From contig NZ_CP046266.1 of NCBI RefSeq assembly GCF_009720625.1, forward strand, positions 1,621,501-1,685,500: 64,000 nucleotides of DNA, given 5' to 3'. Numbering within the stretch: position 1 is the first letter of the stretch; each line of letters opens with the position of its first letter. The notes beneath the pieces were generated by a model. It searched no databases and was not told the DNA's origin. It saw only the letters and a program-made list of their open reading frames with translations. This document shows, piece by piece, positions 63,211-64,000 of the stretch. Both the position numbers and the translations under genes were made by a program. This DNA comes from Metabacillus sediminilitoris. GTDB lineage: Bacteria; Bacillota; Bacilli; Bacillales; Bacillaceae.

Positions 63211-64000
63211 ATGGCAGAAGAAAACAACGTTTTTGACATTACAATTATTGGCGGAGGTCCAGTAGGTCTCTTTACAGCTTTTTATGGCGGCATGAGAAAT
63301 GCGAAGGTAAAAATCATTGAAAGTCTTCCCCAATTAGGTGGGCAACTTTCAGCGCTTTATCCTGAAAAATTCATTTATGATATAGCTGGATTTCCAAAGA
63401 TAAGAGCCCAACAATTAATCGAGAACTTGAAAGAGCAAATGCAAGTCTTTCAACCAACTATTTGTCTTGAGGAAGCTGTTGAACACATTGAAAAGCAAGC
63501 TGATGGATACTTTAAAATTACAACAAATCTAGCTATACATTTCTCAAAATCTATGATTATTACCGCAGGAAATGGCGCTTTTCAACCACGTAAACTGGAA
63601 CTAGAAGATGCTGTGCAGTATGAAGGGAAGAATTTACACTATTTTGTTGACAATATGAACAAATTTAAAGGCAGAAAAGTAGCCATCCTTGGTGGCGGAG
63701 ATTCTGCCGTTGATTGGGCTCTTATGTTAGAACCAATCGCTGAAAAAGTTACACTCATTCATCGAAGAGATAAATTTCGGGCCCATGAGCATAGTGTAGA
63801 ACTATTAATGAATTCAACGATTGAAGTAAAAACACCTTACATACCTTCAGAATTAATAGGAAGCGAAAACATTCATCAAATTATTTTGGAACATACGAAG
63901 TCTCAAGAAAAAGAAGGTATCGACATAGATGACCTAATTGTTAATTATGGCTTCGTATCATCTCTTGGTCCGATAAAAGAATGGGGACTTTCTATTGTGA
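63211..64000 (+). CDS. Ferredoxin-NADP reductase (YumC type), 3' end outside window
   Basis: The first 263 codons of a flavoprotein reductase. FAD-binding [19 protein letters not shown] is at residues 10-28, NADPH-binding [17 protein letters not shown] near 155, and there is no CxxC redox pair, so it belongs to the thioredoxin-reductase-like ferredoxin reductases (YumC of Bacillus) and not to thioredoxin reductases. AGAGGTGA precedes ATG 63211. The stop lies beyond 64000. It follows the ferredoxin by 68 bases and probably reduces it with NADPH for the Rieske enzyme. Confidence 0.93.
   Translation, partial: MAEENNVFDITIIGGGPVGLFTAFYGGMRNAKVKIIESLPQLGGQLSALYPEKFIYDIAGFPKIRAQQLIENLKEQMQVFQPTICLEEAVEHIEKQADGYFKITTNLAIHFSKSMIITAGNGAFQPRKLELEDAVQYEGKNLHYFVDNMNKFKGRKVAILGGGDSAVDWALMLEPIAEKVTLIHRRDKFRAHEHSVELLMNSTIEVKTPYIPSELIGSENIHQIILEHTKSQEKEGIDIDDLIVNYGFVSSLGPIKEWGLSIV

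Overview
The window is a low-GC Gram-positive chromosome segment that looks like a member of the Bacillaceae. The reasons are strong GGAGG-type ribosome binding sites, frequent GTG/TTG starts, CcpA-type cre boxes, and Bacillus-style gene sets (GlpP/GlpK/GlpD, RocG, GlnK/GlnL, AdeR/Ald, YesM/YesN-type regulators, a Bacillus [4Fe-4S] ferredoxin). Genus and species cannot be settled by eye. It is an accessory, catabolism-rich region. I see no rRNA, tRNA or CRISPR array.

Layout. 1-4.1 kb: the end of a TRAP transporter (DctQ fragment, DctM) followed by a GH31 glycosidase. 4.2-9.9 kb: a glycerol module (glpP, glpK, an antiterminator leader, glpD) and a ROK-type repressor, with two copies of a dispersed palindromic repeat. 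9.9-11.9 kb: gene-poor DNA with a probable group II intron remnant. 11.9-30.4 kb: an amino-acid catabolism island holding glutamate dehydrogenase, glutaminase, an AlsT-type symporter, an alanine permease, AdeR, alanine dehydrogenase, alanine racemase, the GlnK/GlnL two-component system and a secreted asparaginase. It is interrupted by debris: a group IIC intron fragment, an alpha-mannosidase tail, a decayed asparaginase duplicate, a nuclease relic and a frameshifted LysE exporter. rocG and ansZ share a nearly identical promoter block with 10-bp phased repeats that resemble GlnL sites.

30.9-37.3 kb: a RibD/DHFR-like protein, a YhdT-PanF pair behind a possible structured leader, a class A penicillin-binding protein and an RsbR-like PAS-STAS protein. 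37.6-47.9 kb: a second carbohydrate or uronate locus with a GPH symporter, a complete TRAP transporter (Q, M, P), a YesM/YesN-type two-component system split by a repeat copy, and a secreted GH3 glycosidase, with cre boxes at two promoters.

48.2-64 kb: an aromatic-compound catabolic cluster: MFS transporter, IclR regulator with repeated operator-like sites, cupin, extradiol dioxygenase, atypical SDR, ThDP enzyme, aldehyde dehydrogenase, aspartate-dehydrogenase-like protein, Rieske oxygenase alpha and beta subunits, cis-diol dehydrogenase-like SDR, tandem VOC protein, alpha/beta hydrolase, ferredoxin, and a ferredoxin-NADP reductase cut by the window end. The core order suggests ring dihydroxylation, rearomatisation, meta-cleavage and hydrolysis, with electrons supplied by a Bacillus-type ferredoxin and a YumC-type reductase. 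The substrate and the role of the ThDP/ALDH/AspDH arm are unknown. This cluster is the best candidate for an undescribed system in the window.
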